From: Otatea glauca
Taxonomy: Eukaryota > Streptophyta > Magnoliopsida > Poales > Poaceae
Direction of reading: 5' to 3'
Assembly (NCBI GenBank): GCA_036346275.1
Contig: CM070713.1
Span: forward strand, 72,222,382-72,286,381
DNA length: 64,000 nt
Position 1 is the first letter of the stretch. Each line of letters opens with the position of its first letter. Both the position numbers and the translations under genes were made by a program. This document shows positions 1 through 12,357 of this stretch, in pieces. The notes under the pieces are model-generated. The model worked only from the letters and a program-made list of their open reading frames with translations, was not told the DNA's origin and made no database searches.

Positions 1-681
1 TGCAATTAGAAAGTGGATTGAGGGCCTCTTGTGCATGTGTTGCACTTGAGGATAATCCTAGTGCATGTGTTGCACTTAGGAGGTCACTTGAGTACATGTG
101 TTGTACTTGGTGGAGTTCAAGCTAGGGCTTGATTTGTTACTCTTGGTGTTTGCCGACACCTAGACGGGGTGTGGAGGCGTCGTGCACGGTGAGCTTCTCA
201 ACGGAGATTGTGAGTAGCCCTGGCAAAGTTGTGAAGGTTGGAGCTCGCCTACCCGGAGGGGGAAAGAACTACCACTAGTGGATTCGAGGCGGGTGCTCAA
301 TTCGTGGAGCAGGTCCAAAATGGTTTGGGCTAGCCTCAACGTGGACTAGGGGAGACCGGCAAGTCTCCGAACACCAAGGTAAAAAGTATCGTGTCTCTTG
401 TGTTTGCATTCTACTCTTTACATTCAAGCAATTTATATTCATAGAATTAAATTGATTGATTGCTTATCTTTAGGATTGCAAATTGTTGTTAGAGACTTAA
501 TTAGTTAGTGCACATAGTGAGCCTAGTTGATTTATGCTTTAATTGTCAAAACCTTAGTTTATCGCTTCCACATTATTTTTTGTTAAGGTTTTGGCATAAG
601 GGTAAATAGAGCGTGTATTTAGTGAGAAGATTTTTTAAAGCATCCTATTCACCCCCCTGTAGTCGGTATCCTCGATCTTAC
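1..681 (+). repeat. 3' part of a copia-type LTR, cut by the window edge
   Basis: The segment ends with a CACCCCCCTGTAGTCGGTAT-type string followed by ATCTTACA. This resembles the U5 end of large grass copia LTRs of the SIRE/Maximus kind. It holds no open frame of note and begins before base 1. Only the right end resembles an LTR terminus; the family assignment rests on recall, and no partner LTR lies in the window. Confidence 0.45.
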
Positions 682-1894
682 ATCATGCGATTTTTTTTCC
701 ACCAACACTACCTAGTCTCTCCTCTCCTCTCCGGTGCGTCTCTCCCTTGGGCCCACGCTAGACAACCCAGCAGCCAGCTTTACTCTTCCTCCTCACTCAC
801 ATTATTATTGTCATCCTAACTCCATCTGCTTAACCAATTAAGGCTGTGTCCGTGTTTCCCCGTGGCACTCGCATAGTCGCATGTGCTCCTGATATTTGCA
901 TTACTACATTCACCAGGGTGGCCTGCAACGTGCCCGTAATCCAGGTTATGGCTGGATCAGTTTTTATGTGTGGGTTTGATTGGTCAAACCACGTCCAGTC
1001 CATTGCTAAGACGTACGGACCAGCACTTGATTGACAGTGTGTGTGATGCATGGGCTACTTGAGTTCCCTGAACTTGGAATCAGATTTTGGAAGCCATTAC
1101 TCGTGCATGCAACTGTTCAATGGCGTGTTTCTGAAGCCAATCCATGGACAATCAATCGTCCTTGCCTTCGTCGTCGCCATCGTACGCACTGTTAGCTAGT
1201 CCCCCCAACATTTTTGTAGATCTGTGGTGAGATTAGGAAGGTTTGGGTAGAGCTTTTAGGCTGCTAAGGAGCTACGGTCGGTCGCTGGTCCTGACGGTTG
1301 GGCGGATCGAAGAAGGGAAAGTAAAGGGGAGGACAGCTACTGATTGGACATTTGATCCCTAGATATCCTGCACAAAAACGAAGCATTTTTTTTTGGGGCC
1401 AGACGTCGATCTTCATATCGGAACTTGATCATATGATCGTCCTCTACATGTCGATCAATGGTGCTTTCTAGTCCGTCTCAGGCTGGTGGCCATCCCTTTT
1501 CTGTTCGGCGCCGCATGGGAGGCTGTTGTAATGTACTGCCAATCAACAGTTTATATCGGTTGATATAGACCTGATGCCGCAATTAGGTAGAGGCCGGTGC
1601 ACGTAGAGCAGTGGGGCTGCTTTGAGAAGACGTTGTACTCGAACTTGAGATATATAGGGTGGCATCAGATCAGTCTCTCTGTCTCGATCGTCCTCTTGAA
1701 GATGGGAGGGACTGTGCGGCTCGTTTTGATTGTAGAGGATGCATGCATGGCGTGTGCATTGCATACGTATTACGTAGGAGAATTGGCTGCAGAATTTGTG
1801 CCAACATTCCTCGGTCAAAGACTCAAAGTAGACACTGGTTTGTTTTGAGAATGTGAGAATTTCTGGCACTTTGCGGAGCGTCTTCCCCGAGAAT
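682..1894. other. gene-free stretch
   Basis: I see no coding exon, RNA gene or clean repeat boundary here. Short frames on both strands have no recognisable domains and overlap each other antisense, as chance frames do. Confidence 0.5.
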
Positions 1895-2640
1895 ATCGAG
1901 CTATGACAACTGGACAACGTTGTTGTATCCACGCAGAAGCAAACTCCTTGCACTTCAATCCTTCATCTCAAACTGATATTAAAGCAAAACCTTCACTTTT
2001 AAATAGTAAAACTTTAGATAGTACAATGCTAGCTACCATCAGGGTATTATCAAAATTATTGAGAAATTAATGTTGCCAAAGCTTCTGTAATGGTCGAACA
2101 AACGATCCAAAATTTCCAATATATCTGAACAGTGATTGAACACCAAATTCAGTTGTCTCCTCAACTAACATTTTCTTTCTCAAAGTTGTTGAAAAGCCTA
2201 TAACTCCATCTTAGAGTCTATATGTGCGGATTTTACCTAGTAACCCGTAGTAGACAATGGATCATCGAAGAAATCGCTAAGGATTAATTCCGCATAAATG
2301 CTGCCAATAATAGGTACAATAGCCTTAATTGTATTATAATTCACCTCCAACATAAGCAATATGATGATCGACTGTGGTAGAAAATTATCGATGGAGATGG
2401 CGTATAATGGCACCGAACGGCGTGGGCAATAGTATTGGTGAACTTTTAGCGCTGAAACAGTCGCTAGTTAGAGCACAGGTCAATGCTTAATATGGAGTCG
2501 AGTCGTGGAATAGTGTTGAGGCTTGTCAAAATCGTTGAATTGAGACCGATGAATCTCCTTGTGCATTGTTTAAGCAAGCAGTGGGCTTCTCCTCTTCAGT
2601 TTCAGTGCTGCTCGGATACAAATAACGTTGGATGGCTTCT
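1895..2640 (-). repeat. internal fragment of a copia-like element, related to the one at 57.3-59.4 kb
   Basis: A long stretch matches the interior of the LTR element at 57296-59420 in the same orientation. Shared strings include ATCGAGCTATGACAACT, GAAGCAAACTCC, GTGATTGAACACCAAATTC and ATAACTCCATCTT. This copy lacks the Tourist-like MITE found in the other, so it shows the uninterrupted state of that site. No LTRs were seen on either side, so it is a truncated remnant. The coding content is too decayed to read. Confidence 0.6.
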
Positions 2641-2783
2641 TGTCTGACTTTAACACGACCACCTTTTTTCACATGGATGGAAGTTAGTTTCTTTTCACCG
2701 ACAGCGATAGCCTCGACTCCGTTCCCAGCTAACTATTGTGAGACGATGGTCATGTCTTCTATTTTTGCATGGTTGTATGGATA

Positions 2784-3733
2784 CATGCAAGTAGGGGTGA
2801 AAATGGAAATGAAATTTCCGACTGTTCCGTAGAAAAATGAAAACGAAAGTCTTTTTTTGAAAACAGAAACGGAAAATGTTGGTGCAGAAACAAATTTTTT
2901 TGTTAGAAACGGAAACAGAAATGGGAGAGCCATTTCCGTCGAAAACGGAAACGGAATCAGAAATTCCGTATAAGTGAAACCGGAAATTCCGTCGAAAACT
3001 TGGCCCATTTGGCCCAAAAAGGAGAATGGAGAATTTACATTTATTTTCAAATTAAAATAATTTCAGAAATACAAAAAGCTTTATAGAAAATATCAAATAG
3101 AGTTCAAAAATTCTGAAAAACTTGTCAAAAATACTTTGGAACATTTTGAACCTAAGGAAATTATTTCTAGCATATTTTTGGCTTCATTTTTTATGAATAA
3201 ATTAATTATATAAATCTAAAAAATAGTAAAATGGCATTTATAAACTCCAGAAAATCCAGGATAAATCTCAAAAAATCATAAATGAACATTGAACAATAAT
3301 ATGCAAATTTTAGAGAATTACATCTTTATAGTTGAAGGAGCAAGAGGATGTGGATGATAATGATATGGAGGAGGATATAATGGTTTGATCTGGGGGACAA
3401 ATAGCGAGCCTTCAACGGGCAAACTTGAGAAAAAACTTTCTAGTGATACCGGTGAACATAACATTGTTCTTGTATCCACCTTTGTGATGGAATGAGTTAC
3501 ATTGTTTTTGTGATCATGTATATTGTGATCATGTATTACGTTCTTATAAATTTTTTCACTTTCGTTTTCGTATCCGCCCCATTCTGTTCCGCATCTGTTT
3601 CGATCATTATTCATTTTCGTATCCGTTTCCGGGGTTTCCGATTCCGTTTTCGTTATCGGTAAAAGATGTGGAAACGGAAATGGAACGACCATTTACCGAC
3701 CGTTTCCATTCCGTTTTCATCCCTACATGCAAG
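2784..3733. mobile_element. Ds-like non-autonomous hAT element with 8-bp target duplication
   Basis: The element spans 2792-3725 (934 bp). It starts TAGGGGTGAAAATGG and ends CCGTTTTCATCCCTA, close to the termini of maize Ac/Ds. Both sides carry the 8-bp duplication CATGCAAG (2784-2791 and 3726-3733), identical in both copies. The ends are packed with ACGGAAACGGAA-like subterminal repeats and their complement. The AT-rich centre has no transposase frame, so it depends on a transposase encoded elsewhere. Confidence 0.88.
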
Positions 3734-5480
3734 CATCTGCACGCCTTTTTTTCCTTCCACATGCATCGCATGTTATGTATGTATGTTTATTTGAAGAACC
3801 AGAAATGACGATCAAAGGGGGTGAATGATCACACAATAATTTTCCCCCAAAGAAACCAACCAAAACCTTCATATACCTCAGAAGTGCCGAAGAAGAAAAT
3901 CTTCTGAAAAATCAGCTCAGGTGCACACTATTGCGCTACAGAGGCCGATAGCGCCAGGATGAACAGTAACCCCACTACTACCGGGTACTGTGTCAGTTGT
4001 GACGTGCTACAGTACATAGATGAACAGTAAAATCATCACGATTTCAAAACAAAAAATGATTGATCTTTTGATCGGCTGATCCAAACCCTATGAAACTTTG
4101 TAGGCACCTTCCTATGGATGTTAGGAAACTATTCCAACCTTCAGTCACAAATATCGATGTCAAAGTTCGGACTTTTTTCAGTTCAAAGGAGAGTGCACAA
4201 AAACGAGTTCAAAAACAAGAACTTAGTCCTAAACTTGCTCGTGAGGTTTTGATGATTAAGATCTTAGAGAGTCTCCCACATGTCATAGCAAGCAAGAACA
4301 CCCAAGAAAGATCCCTCAAATAAGCGGGATCAAAATCTACCTCAAAATCTTCCTTCTCAAGCTAAAAATTGGTTTCTTGGAGAAACTTGGATGATCAAGA
4401 AGAAGCTTGCCTAGATGATACAGTGATGATATTCAAAGAATACATCCATCAATCATTCATCCTTGGCAACACAAGATAAAGAGAAAAAGAAACCAACAAG
4501 AAAGATCAAGAATCAAAAAAGAGGAAGGTCAAGAACAAAAGTCAAATCTTGAGCATGAAATTGATCTTTATTTCAGATCATGAGGATGGATTACAAAGCC
4601 TCTCACCTGAAGGCAAAGCTCCTAAGGAGCGCACACACACACCATATATGAACACAAAATCTTATGGAAATCCTAATTTAGAGTCTTGGAACTTCAAGGC
4701 TTAGAGCCTCACCACCCACTATATCTCCTTATATAGTGGAGACAACTCTAACCCTAGATCTAGACACACAAGTGGATACTATTTACTCTTACGTGGGCTA
4801 ACCCGAAACCCAACACTCTTAACGTGTTTTTCTCTCACATAAGCACGTTTCTCAAAGCGGCTATTACATTGACGCCAAATCCGCTCCGCGAACCCGAATT
4901 TACAACAAAATCACTTTGGCGTGAACTAAACCACTTAGGTCACCACCGCGGTTTTACAAACCGTCTCGACTGCGGTATTGATAAATTGCCAATTTGCCCT
5001 AATGACCGGTCTTCCTTCTCCTTGAAGCATCGCTCATGCTTTGTCGCTTTCCACGTGGCCCCGATAACTTGCCGTCAAGCCTCTCACACATCTGGACTCC
5101 CTCGAACCATCCTCGTTTGCAAACAGGCCCAAGTCACTTGATGCACCACGTGTTCTTGACCGCTCTACCATGGCGACATTGGCTTCCTTGACCGTTATGG
5201 ACCTCAACTCCTCTCTAAGTCTAGTCTCGATCCATGCTGTTGCTCGCCATGTCCATCATCGGTGCTTCACACTTCGGCTCCTTGTCTAATCGGCTTGCAA
5301 CCACTTTTTAGCCTTAGTTATCTTTCGACGTCCCTTGACCGTTCTGGACCTCATCTCTCCTAGCGTAGTTCCGATCTCACCTTCGCTTCACTAATGACCT
5401 AGTCCCTTGAGTCCTGCAACCATCACATATAAGCAAATCATCATATAGCACTGTTCACAATAGATATACAATTAAATCAA
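3734..5480. other. gene-free stretch, probably retrotransposon-derived
   Basis: The region contains the repeated string GATGAACAGTAA, a CA-rich tract near 4628, and AT-rich then GC-balanced blocks resembling the inside of a large LTR on the minus strand. No family could be assigned and no paired terminus was found. The 77-codon frame at 4090-4323 has no recognised domain and is treated as chance. Confidence 0.35.
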
Positions 5481-8317
5481 CACAATTTAATTCACATCTC
5501 GCTGGAAAGTCGGTACTACCATCACCTAGGGCCGGTAGTAATGCAAGTCCGGTACTTCCGCTCTTGGTTGGCCAGTAGTCTGATTTCTTGTGTGAAGACC
5601 AATAGACACTACACTTAGAGAAATAAATAACTTGTAAAGCTCCAAAGTTTTAGGAGGCATGGAGTCATTGTCGGCTGCCAGATGCAAGAAAGAAGGGCAG
5701 GGATAATCGACTGTTTCTCTATAACTGAAGAATCTTATTGATTAAAATATTCACTGTCAAGCTGCATGAAGAATGCCAAGTACTTTCTGGAGCCGACGGG
5801 GGTAACCTTTATCTCATTCCCAGAGTAGAGTATAAATCTCTCCCCATAAGATCGGCTTGCTCTATATTAGGGTTCTTCATCCTCAGGGGTTTCTTCCCGA
5901 GGTAAGGGGGTATCGTCGGCTGGGTTCAAATTGAAAGACTGACTGAATATGCAATAGAGCTAGGTCTGCACAAACCACAGTGGACCCCCTACATTGCTGA
6001 TGGTGTAATCACCTAAGCCCATAAAAAGCCGACTGCGTATAATATGCATCATTTGATATACTGCACATAGAAGCATTTTCCCTAGGGCTAGCCGACGGCT
6101 TTCAACTAACTGTTCGGCCAAACTCTGATAGACTTGGGTTGGCCCAAGAGATGCCCCACAGAACAGAAATCTATCTAACCAAAGGTTAAGGAACGCTACG
6201 TGTTCCTCGTCCGATATTGGCCCAATGCCCTTATTGTTACTGCCGATGTACTTACTCCATCCCTCGCCCTTGGATTGGATCAGCTTGTACTACGGCTTGG
6301 TGCTGAAAGCCGACACTCGCTCCCCGTCAGGTCTAAAGCAGCAAAGTTGAGCTACATCTTGAAGAGTTGGTCTGTGATGAGGATATCCCCAACAGCACTC
6401 ATTCTCTTAGTCATGGGGTAGACTTGGTTGACGCTACAAGTCCCTCTTAAATTGTTGATGCCAATACCACACACAAAGGTCCTATGACAAGAGCTCGATT
6501 GAAACAAATGCAACAAGAGGTGAATCTGTTCCTTAATGATTGCAATCATACTATTATTGAGAATTGTTTACTACCTAATGGGAATACATTGCTTGTTCTC
6601 AGGTTTGAATCACATGTCACATGGGAGAATAAGGATGAGCTGGACAGGTGTGGTGAAGCTACTATCCAGAATTGCTTGGTTGTGCATTTGATGAGGACAT
6701 CGCTACCATGGACACGACCACCTCCTCGACCAGTCCGACCACCTCCTCAAACCTTTGACTACTTAGGAACCCGATGAGGCAATACAACTTTAGAACCGAC
6801 AAGGCAAGACGAGTTGGACCTGCATGACTTTTTTTGGACCACACCATTTTGGTTGGTTTGTATGTTAAGTTTAAAAAAATTAGAGCCTTTTTTAGCCTAT
6901 TATGAAGCAAACTGCACATGGGCTGTTGTTTTTATTGATTGGGCCAAGTCCAGCCCATGTAGAACTAAGGGCAGGGGTTGCCCTCACTATATATACCCAC
7001 CTGTAACCTCCTTCTAGGGTTACCACGAATTTGAACCAGAAATTTCATTTCTTTTCTCTAAGGTTTGAGTGTGCGACCAGCAGCCACCCCCTTAGAGATT
7101 GAGAGATTTGCTAGTTCTATCTGTTATTCTTGTGTTTTCCTTTGGATTTTAGTCCACCCTTCTATGTTATATCCAGAAGCCGATAAGGGGAGACAAGGGA
7201 TTTCCTGGTTTATGACTGTCAGAATCTAGATTTCCTATTGGTCCTAGATAATACTGATTGTCACTATTGGGAATCGGAATGAGTACCTGTTGGAAATCCA
7301 TTCAGCCGACTTGGGAAGGAGAAGAGTTGGCCGATGGGACTGTTGAGCAAAGTGTGCAAGAAGTCAGTTGAAGCCAATGGTGCATCGTCTGAGAGCTTGT
7401 GCGCGTAAGAATGACTATATAGGGACCTCATATTTATAGGGGTAAAAAAAGGTGAAACGGCGAGAATAATTTTGAGGAGGTGTGAGCAGTTAATAGTGAA
7501 GATACGCGTCCCAAGATTTTACGGCGCCATAAATGAAGCAGTTACTAACAGGAATATTGTGTCAAGCCGATGGTAACACAAGCTGATTGAGAAGATTTTT
7601 GGAAGATAACATATTCTCTCCCAAAAATGGGGGCATATGTTTACGCCAAAATTTGGCAGGGTGTGACCAAGTTGTCAGGCTAAGGATCAAAAGATATCTT
7701 GGCCGATATTGGATATGGAAAAAAGGTTTAAGTATGGACTGTGACCAATATTTATCTAAACAAGAGGAATAATGTCCGAGATGAGGCCTATACGGATCAC
7801 GGTAAACAGCGTATTGGAGATGGATACGATCGGCCAACAGCTATAAAAGATGGTCAAGGACAAGCGAGAAGAAACAACACAACCAACAAAACATATCGTA
7901 TTTACTCTTTTATTTTCCTGTCGACTAGGAGTAGCCTCTGTAATTTAGATTCTTTCTTCTAATCTGATTTGATTAATAAAGTTGTGCATCGCCGATTGTT
8001 TATCACTTTCGATTACGTCAATCATGTTTGATTTTCTCTGATCTTATCGCATATCGCCTTTTTCGGAAAAGATTTACGTCTTATCATCTGATTAGCCCTA
8101 ATCAGCTAATTAGACTTATCATTACCCTAGATTTGATCGGCTTTCTAGCTGGTTAGATATTTGCCGATTGTTTCGCTAGATCGGCTTTGAGCGTATTATA
8201 TATTTATATTCCTGATTGCATGATCAAATCGGTTGGCACGCCCTAAACCGTTGAACCTGACGTTCGTCCAATGTGTTGTGTTCGATTAATTCTTCGTTAT
8301 ATTTTTGGCTCCAACAG
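5481..8317 (+). repeat. degraded gypsy-like retrotransposon region
   Basis: Evidence is the pol tail at 6484-6777 and, after it, two promoter-like stretches: CTATATATACCC near 6990 and CTATAAAAG near 7842, with an AATAAA near 7975. The final part (about 7560-8317) begins TGTCAAGCCGATGG and ends TTGGCTCCAACA, like an LTR. The string GCCGAT recurs throughout. No target duplication was found, so the limits are approximate and more than one element may be merged here. Confidence 0.45.
6484..6777 (+). pseudogene. C-terminal tail of a gypsy polyprotein
   Basis: The 97-codon frame opens with MTRARLKQMQQEVNLFL. That Thr-Arg-Ala-Arg plus glutamine-rich helix is typical of the extreme C-terminus of grass Ty3/gypsy pol proteins, after the integrase. 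It is followed by a leucine-rich stretch (NGNTLLVL) and a proline-rich end. Nothing upstream in frame gives reverse transcriptase or integrase, so only the tail survives. A second tail of the same type, on the minus strand, lies inside the LINE at about 39.9-40.2 kb. Confidence 0.65.
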
Positions 8318-8425
8318 TAACATAATAGACTTTGTGCAGGAATAGGAAACGAATTTGTATCACACTCAAACTCAACATTTACTAGGTAGGATTGTAGGAA
8401 TGGGTTCTTGTTACTTTTTTTTTTT

Positions 8426-8685
8426 GTTAAAACCAGGGTTCACAAAACCGAAACCGTGAAAACCGCAAAAATCGCTCGAAAAACCGTCAAAAACCGAAGG
8501 GTTAATAAATAAAAAAAATCAAAAAAATTGAACGGTTTTCGAGCGGTTTTCAACGCATAATTGTTTTTTCAATTTTTTTAATTAGACCGGTTTACCGAGC
8601 GGTTTTTAATCTCGAGCCAGCGTGGTACAGTCGAAAACCGCAAAAACCGAACGGTTTTCAACAGTTTATTAACCCTGGTTACAAC
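8426..8685. mobile_element. small hAT-like element with CAGGGTT termini
   Basis: The element is 8434-8677 (244 bp), starting CAGGGTTCAC and ending TTAACCCTG. The flanking 8-mers are GTTAAAAC and GTTACAAC (7 of 8 match), fitting a hAT target duplication. The interior is almost entirely AAAACCG and CGGTTTT motifs in opposite orientations. It belongs with the elements at 31634, 32215, 40657 and 54325. Confidence 0.72.
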
Positions 8686-8749
8686 TTATGTCCAAGTAGG
8701 TCGCAGATACTATTCTATGCCGGGGCTGGAAACCCTTTAGTATACATGT

Positions 8750-9390
8750 TGAAAATCGTCTAATTGAAAGTGTTAAGTTAAAAGGTGTACAGTTTGTAGG
8801 TGTTTAGTGGGAAGTTGTTCAATTGAAAGATGTCGAGATGAAAGTTGTCCAGATAAAAAGGTGTCGAGTTGAAAGTTGTCTCGTTAAAAGGTGTTTAGTG
8901 TACAATTGAAAAGTGTGCCGTCGAAAGTTTTTCAGTTAGAAGCAGCGGTGAAGCCGGAATAAAAATAGAGAAAGGTTTAAAGAATTAAGCTTTTCTTTTT
9001 ACTGGAAACCAATGTAAATTGAGATAAATTGAAGTAAACATAGCAAATATAGTCTCGTGTAATCTAAATTCATATACAAATGTAGTCTTATGCAATCTAA
9101 ATTCAAAGGTGATTGAAAAGAAACAAAAGAAAGAATGAAATACATTGAAGATTTCACGTAGGGTACCAGCTGAAGGTGAGTTCGGACCCAAATGAATCCT
9201 CTGGTGGCTGCGCTACTAGTTAGAAAGTGTCCAGTTGAAGGTTGTTTTGCTAAAAGGTGTTTAGTTGACATGTGTCCAGTCAATTGGAAGGTGTCTAACT
9301 CACACGTGTCTAGTCTAGTTGAAAGATGTCCAGTCGAAGGTATTTCAGCTGAAAAGTGTCTAGCCTAGTTAAAAGGATGTCACGTTGACA
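8750..9390. repeat. degenerate ~20-bp tandem repeats in two blocks
   Basis: Two blocks (about 8750-8945 and 9215-9390) are built from variants of a unit such as AAAGGTGTCCAGTTGAA. Recognisable copies include AAAGTTGTCCAG, AAAAGGTGTCGAGTTG, AAAGTGTCCAGTTG and AAAGATGTCCAGTCG. A unique segment of about 270 bp separates them. Such arrays occur near the ends of some CACTA and MULE elements, but no matching termini were found. Confidence 0.6.
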
Positions 9391-9526
9391 GTCCCGGGTT
9401 TTTATACAGGTCTAGTTAATCAGTCAACTCAACTACAAGAGGCGTACGACACGAAGAATGACTATCTTGTAGTAGACGATAGAAGTAGAAGTGCACGGCA
9501 TGAAATTTTGGCCGTTTTGTCGATCG

Positions 9527-10533
9527 GTTGGGATCAGTGGCGAATACAACGTGAAAATAGAGGGTGAGTTTAAAAAATTAATTTAAACTGTGATAAACAT
9601 ATTAAACAACTTATATTGTATTTTTATCGGTTCGAGTGCTACTACTTGTAGTTCATTATTTGATAAATACTTGTTCAACATTCGCTTGTTAAACTTTTGG
9701 AAATTTATAAACAATTTAACAACAATCAATCAAACAAATTGGCTATTGTCTCTTTCAACTCACTGACATATTTACAATCGATAAAAAAAATCATGAGCAG
9801 TGCTTCGATACTTTCATTTCCAATACAAGCTGTACAAATCTTGAAATAAGCGAAAGAGTAAGTAATTATTATCTATCTTTCATTCATGCTTTAATATTTT
9901 TGCATCTGTCAAAAAGGAAAGTATTGAAGCACCTCTCAAAAAATCATATATTAGAAGAGGGACTCACTTTATCTATTTGTTGTCATGGTCAGTTCACTCA
10001 ATCGGTTATGCACTCGTCAACTCACGCTACGTCACCTTCACAATCTGCTCTTCATCGCTGCAGTGGGTTGTTCGTTATCACACACCCGTGCCCTTGTCAG
10101 CTCCCCGACATTCACTCAACGTCCTTACCGTGCCCTTACAATCGCCGAGTCCCGACGACGTGCATCAAGTACTCCCTACTTGATGGGCTCCATATCCTCG
10201 CAAAGAAGAAATGTCGAGTCACCTCTCTTTCTATATATATAGTCTCTACGTGCATTGAGGGTTTAAGTCTAATTTTGCAAACAACAAGTGAAGTTACCGA
10301 TTGCAAAATTAGATATTTAACAAACAGCGACCTATGAAGTCACACGGTCTAAAAAGTAGCTCACACCTAGCAAAGTTTCATATTCTTCCAGACGTGACTA
10401 AGTGCGTATACATTTGCTACTATTATGCTAAAAAATGAGCACCACTACTAAAGAGGGTACATAAGATCTGGCGATCGGATGATGAGCTCGAGCCTAACCA
10501 TGTCCACCCATTAGATACGCCACTGATTGGGAT
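9527..10533. mobile_element. non-autonomous hAT element, CAGTGGCG termini
   Basis: The element is 9535-10525 (991 bp). It begins CAGTGGCGAATAC and ends GATACGCCACTG, giving a short terminal inverted repeat. The flanking 8-mers are GTTGGGAT and ATTGGGAT (7 of 8). No transposase frame is present; frames at 9900-10337 overlap each other in all registers and have no domain. The terminus resembles that of the hAT remnant at 35016. Confidence 0.75.
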
Positions 10534-11883
10534 TGATTTGCTCGATGCATTGTGCATGTTCCGGTCGATTTGTCACTACACATATGCATGGATGATTACC
10601 TTAGTTATTATGTGAGCAAAAATGCCCGACCGGCGTATGGAAACACGTTCCGATCGAACTGTCGAAAAACACGTTTTCCTACGCGCGTGCGTAGATTATA
10701 GTCTTTGATTTGAAGCTAACTCTGTCACATCTAATATTAGATGTGGTGTAGATTATTAGGTAATTATTTGGTTTATTATCACAAATATGATTTGTTACAT
10801 TTTCTTAACCACGTATCTTACATGTCATAGATTTTGTTTTTTTATCAACCTTATTACACTTATAGTATTAAATTTTATTGCTATAAAAAATGATAAATTA
10901 CATTTATCTAAAGTTAGTTATAATTGTGGATGTTTAAGACGTAGGTTCCTTTAATCGAACTTACAAAATATAATTGTACATTCCTAGTGAACAAAATAAG
11001 GAGAATGAAGATTGCTTCTTTATTAGCCATGCGGCTTCAACAGAGTATATAGATTATAAAGTGATTGTGAATCAGAATGATCGTAGGTGGATAATGCCAG
11101 ATGCTAGATGCTCAATTCTCTCTTGCCTCAATAGCGTGGATCGGCCCCCTATTTATCCTGGTTGAAGAGGCAGCAATTGTTCTCCAAAAGGGCATCGTGC
11201 AACTGAGATGTGTCTTCCTGCCAAATGGTGTCTTCTTATCAAAGAGTTTCTTTTTCAGAGATAACTTCCGAGTAGTTATGTATAACTGTCAGACAATTGT
11301 CTGTACGGAGACATGTGCAGGGATAACCGCTTGTTCCCGACCAGTTCACTGGTCAAGATGACTATTTCACTGGTCGGTGACGATCAGTGTGATGCAAAGT
11401 TTTAACCACCTTAGCTAAACTGATTAGAAACTTAACCATTCGGATAAAGGGGACTTCGTTCAATATATTATAGTCTTTATATATTGTAAACCCATTAACA
11501 GAGTATAGTGACAAATAAATTGACAACCCAAATAAATGATAGGCTTTTAATCCGTCAATAAAAAATTTGATTTCAAACCAAATACAGCCTTACCTTTTTG
11601 GGTGGTCCATTCCCAACCAGGAACCGTGTAGAGTGGCCTAAGTCTTTTGTGCACTGGCACGTACAGTATAGCACGAATCGTAAGACCAAATAAGTCTTCA
11701 ATTGCCACTGGCCACTAAGCCCACTTCAGCCTGCAAGAATACAGAAAGCAAAAGCAAACGACCAGCCCAGGATTCAAAACCCACGGAAGACCCACCGTGC
11801 GATAGCCCAGCGCCGCAAGTTTGAAGTGGCCACCTCGTGGCCCCACCAACAAGAGTTATCTCTCGCCCCACTCGCACGCAATG
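10534..11883. other. gene-free stretch
   Basis: AT-rich DNA to about 11000, then a block with GATCGG, GACCAG and CACTGGTC strings that may be LTR debris. No supported gene or bounded repeat was seen. Confidence 0.4.
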
Positions 11884-11888
11884 CGAAC

Positions 11889-12113
11889 TGTTAAGGAACC
11901 TCGCTATCGAATAGTCCGGGGTTCCCGAACAGATCTGAATTAGAGAATAGAAAGAGAGAGACACGTGTTTAGGGAGAGCAACAGCGGAAATTCTTTATTG
12001 CTAATGATTGCTTGTACATTAAGGGGACCCCCTCCTCCTTTTATAGCGCTCATCCAAGGTTTAGGCTAAGGGATCAGCATAGGTCTTCAATGGGCCATCT
12101 GAGTTTCCCAACA
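11889..12113 (-). repeat. 3' LTR of the copia element
   Basis: 225 bp with TG...CA-type ends. It matches 16025-16248 over its length and also the LTR at 34712-34937. It carries a TTTTATAGCGCTC block that may hold the promoter on one strand. Confidence 0.92.
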
Positions 12114-12357
12114 CTCCCCCTTGGGCCCTTTGCCGCGAGATGCATATGCCTCATTAAAACTCCAAAAAACCAAATGGGAAAATACTTGGAGAAAGAGTAT
12201 ATAGCATACGCTTACTATGTTGCGCGAATTGCCTGGTTAAAACCTTATGCAAGAAAACTTCATGAAAAACTTGCTAAGGAAAAAGAGTACAATTCTCCCA
12301 ACTTCAATTGCTAATCTTTGAGATTCATGTTGGGTATTCATAATTTATCTTCGAGAT

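Noticed and set aside
4090..4323. 77-codon frame with a Lys-rich middle
   Set aside because: No recognised domain, surrounded by LTR-like DNA, and no splice or context support.
9900..10337. 145-codon frame inside the hAT element at 9535
   Set aside because: Three overlapping frames in the same stretch and no transposase motif.
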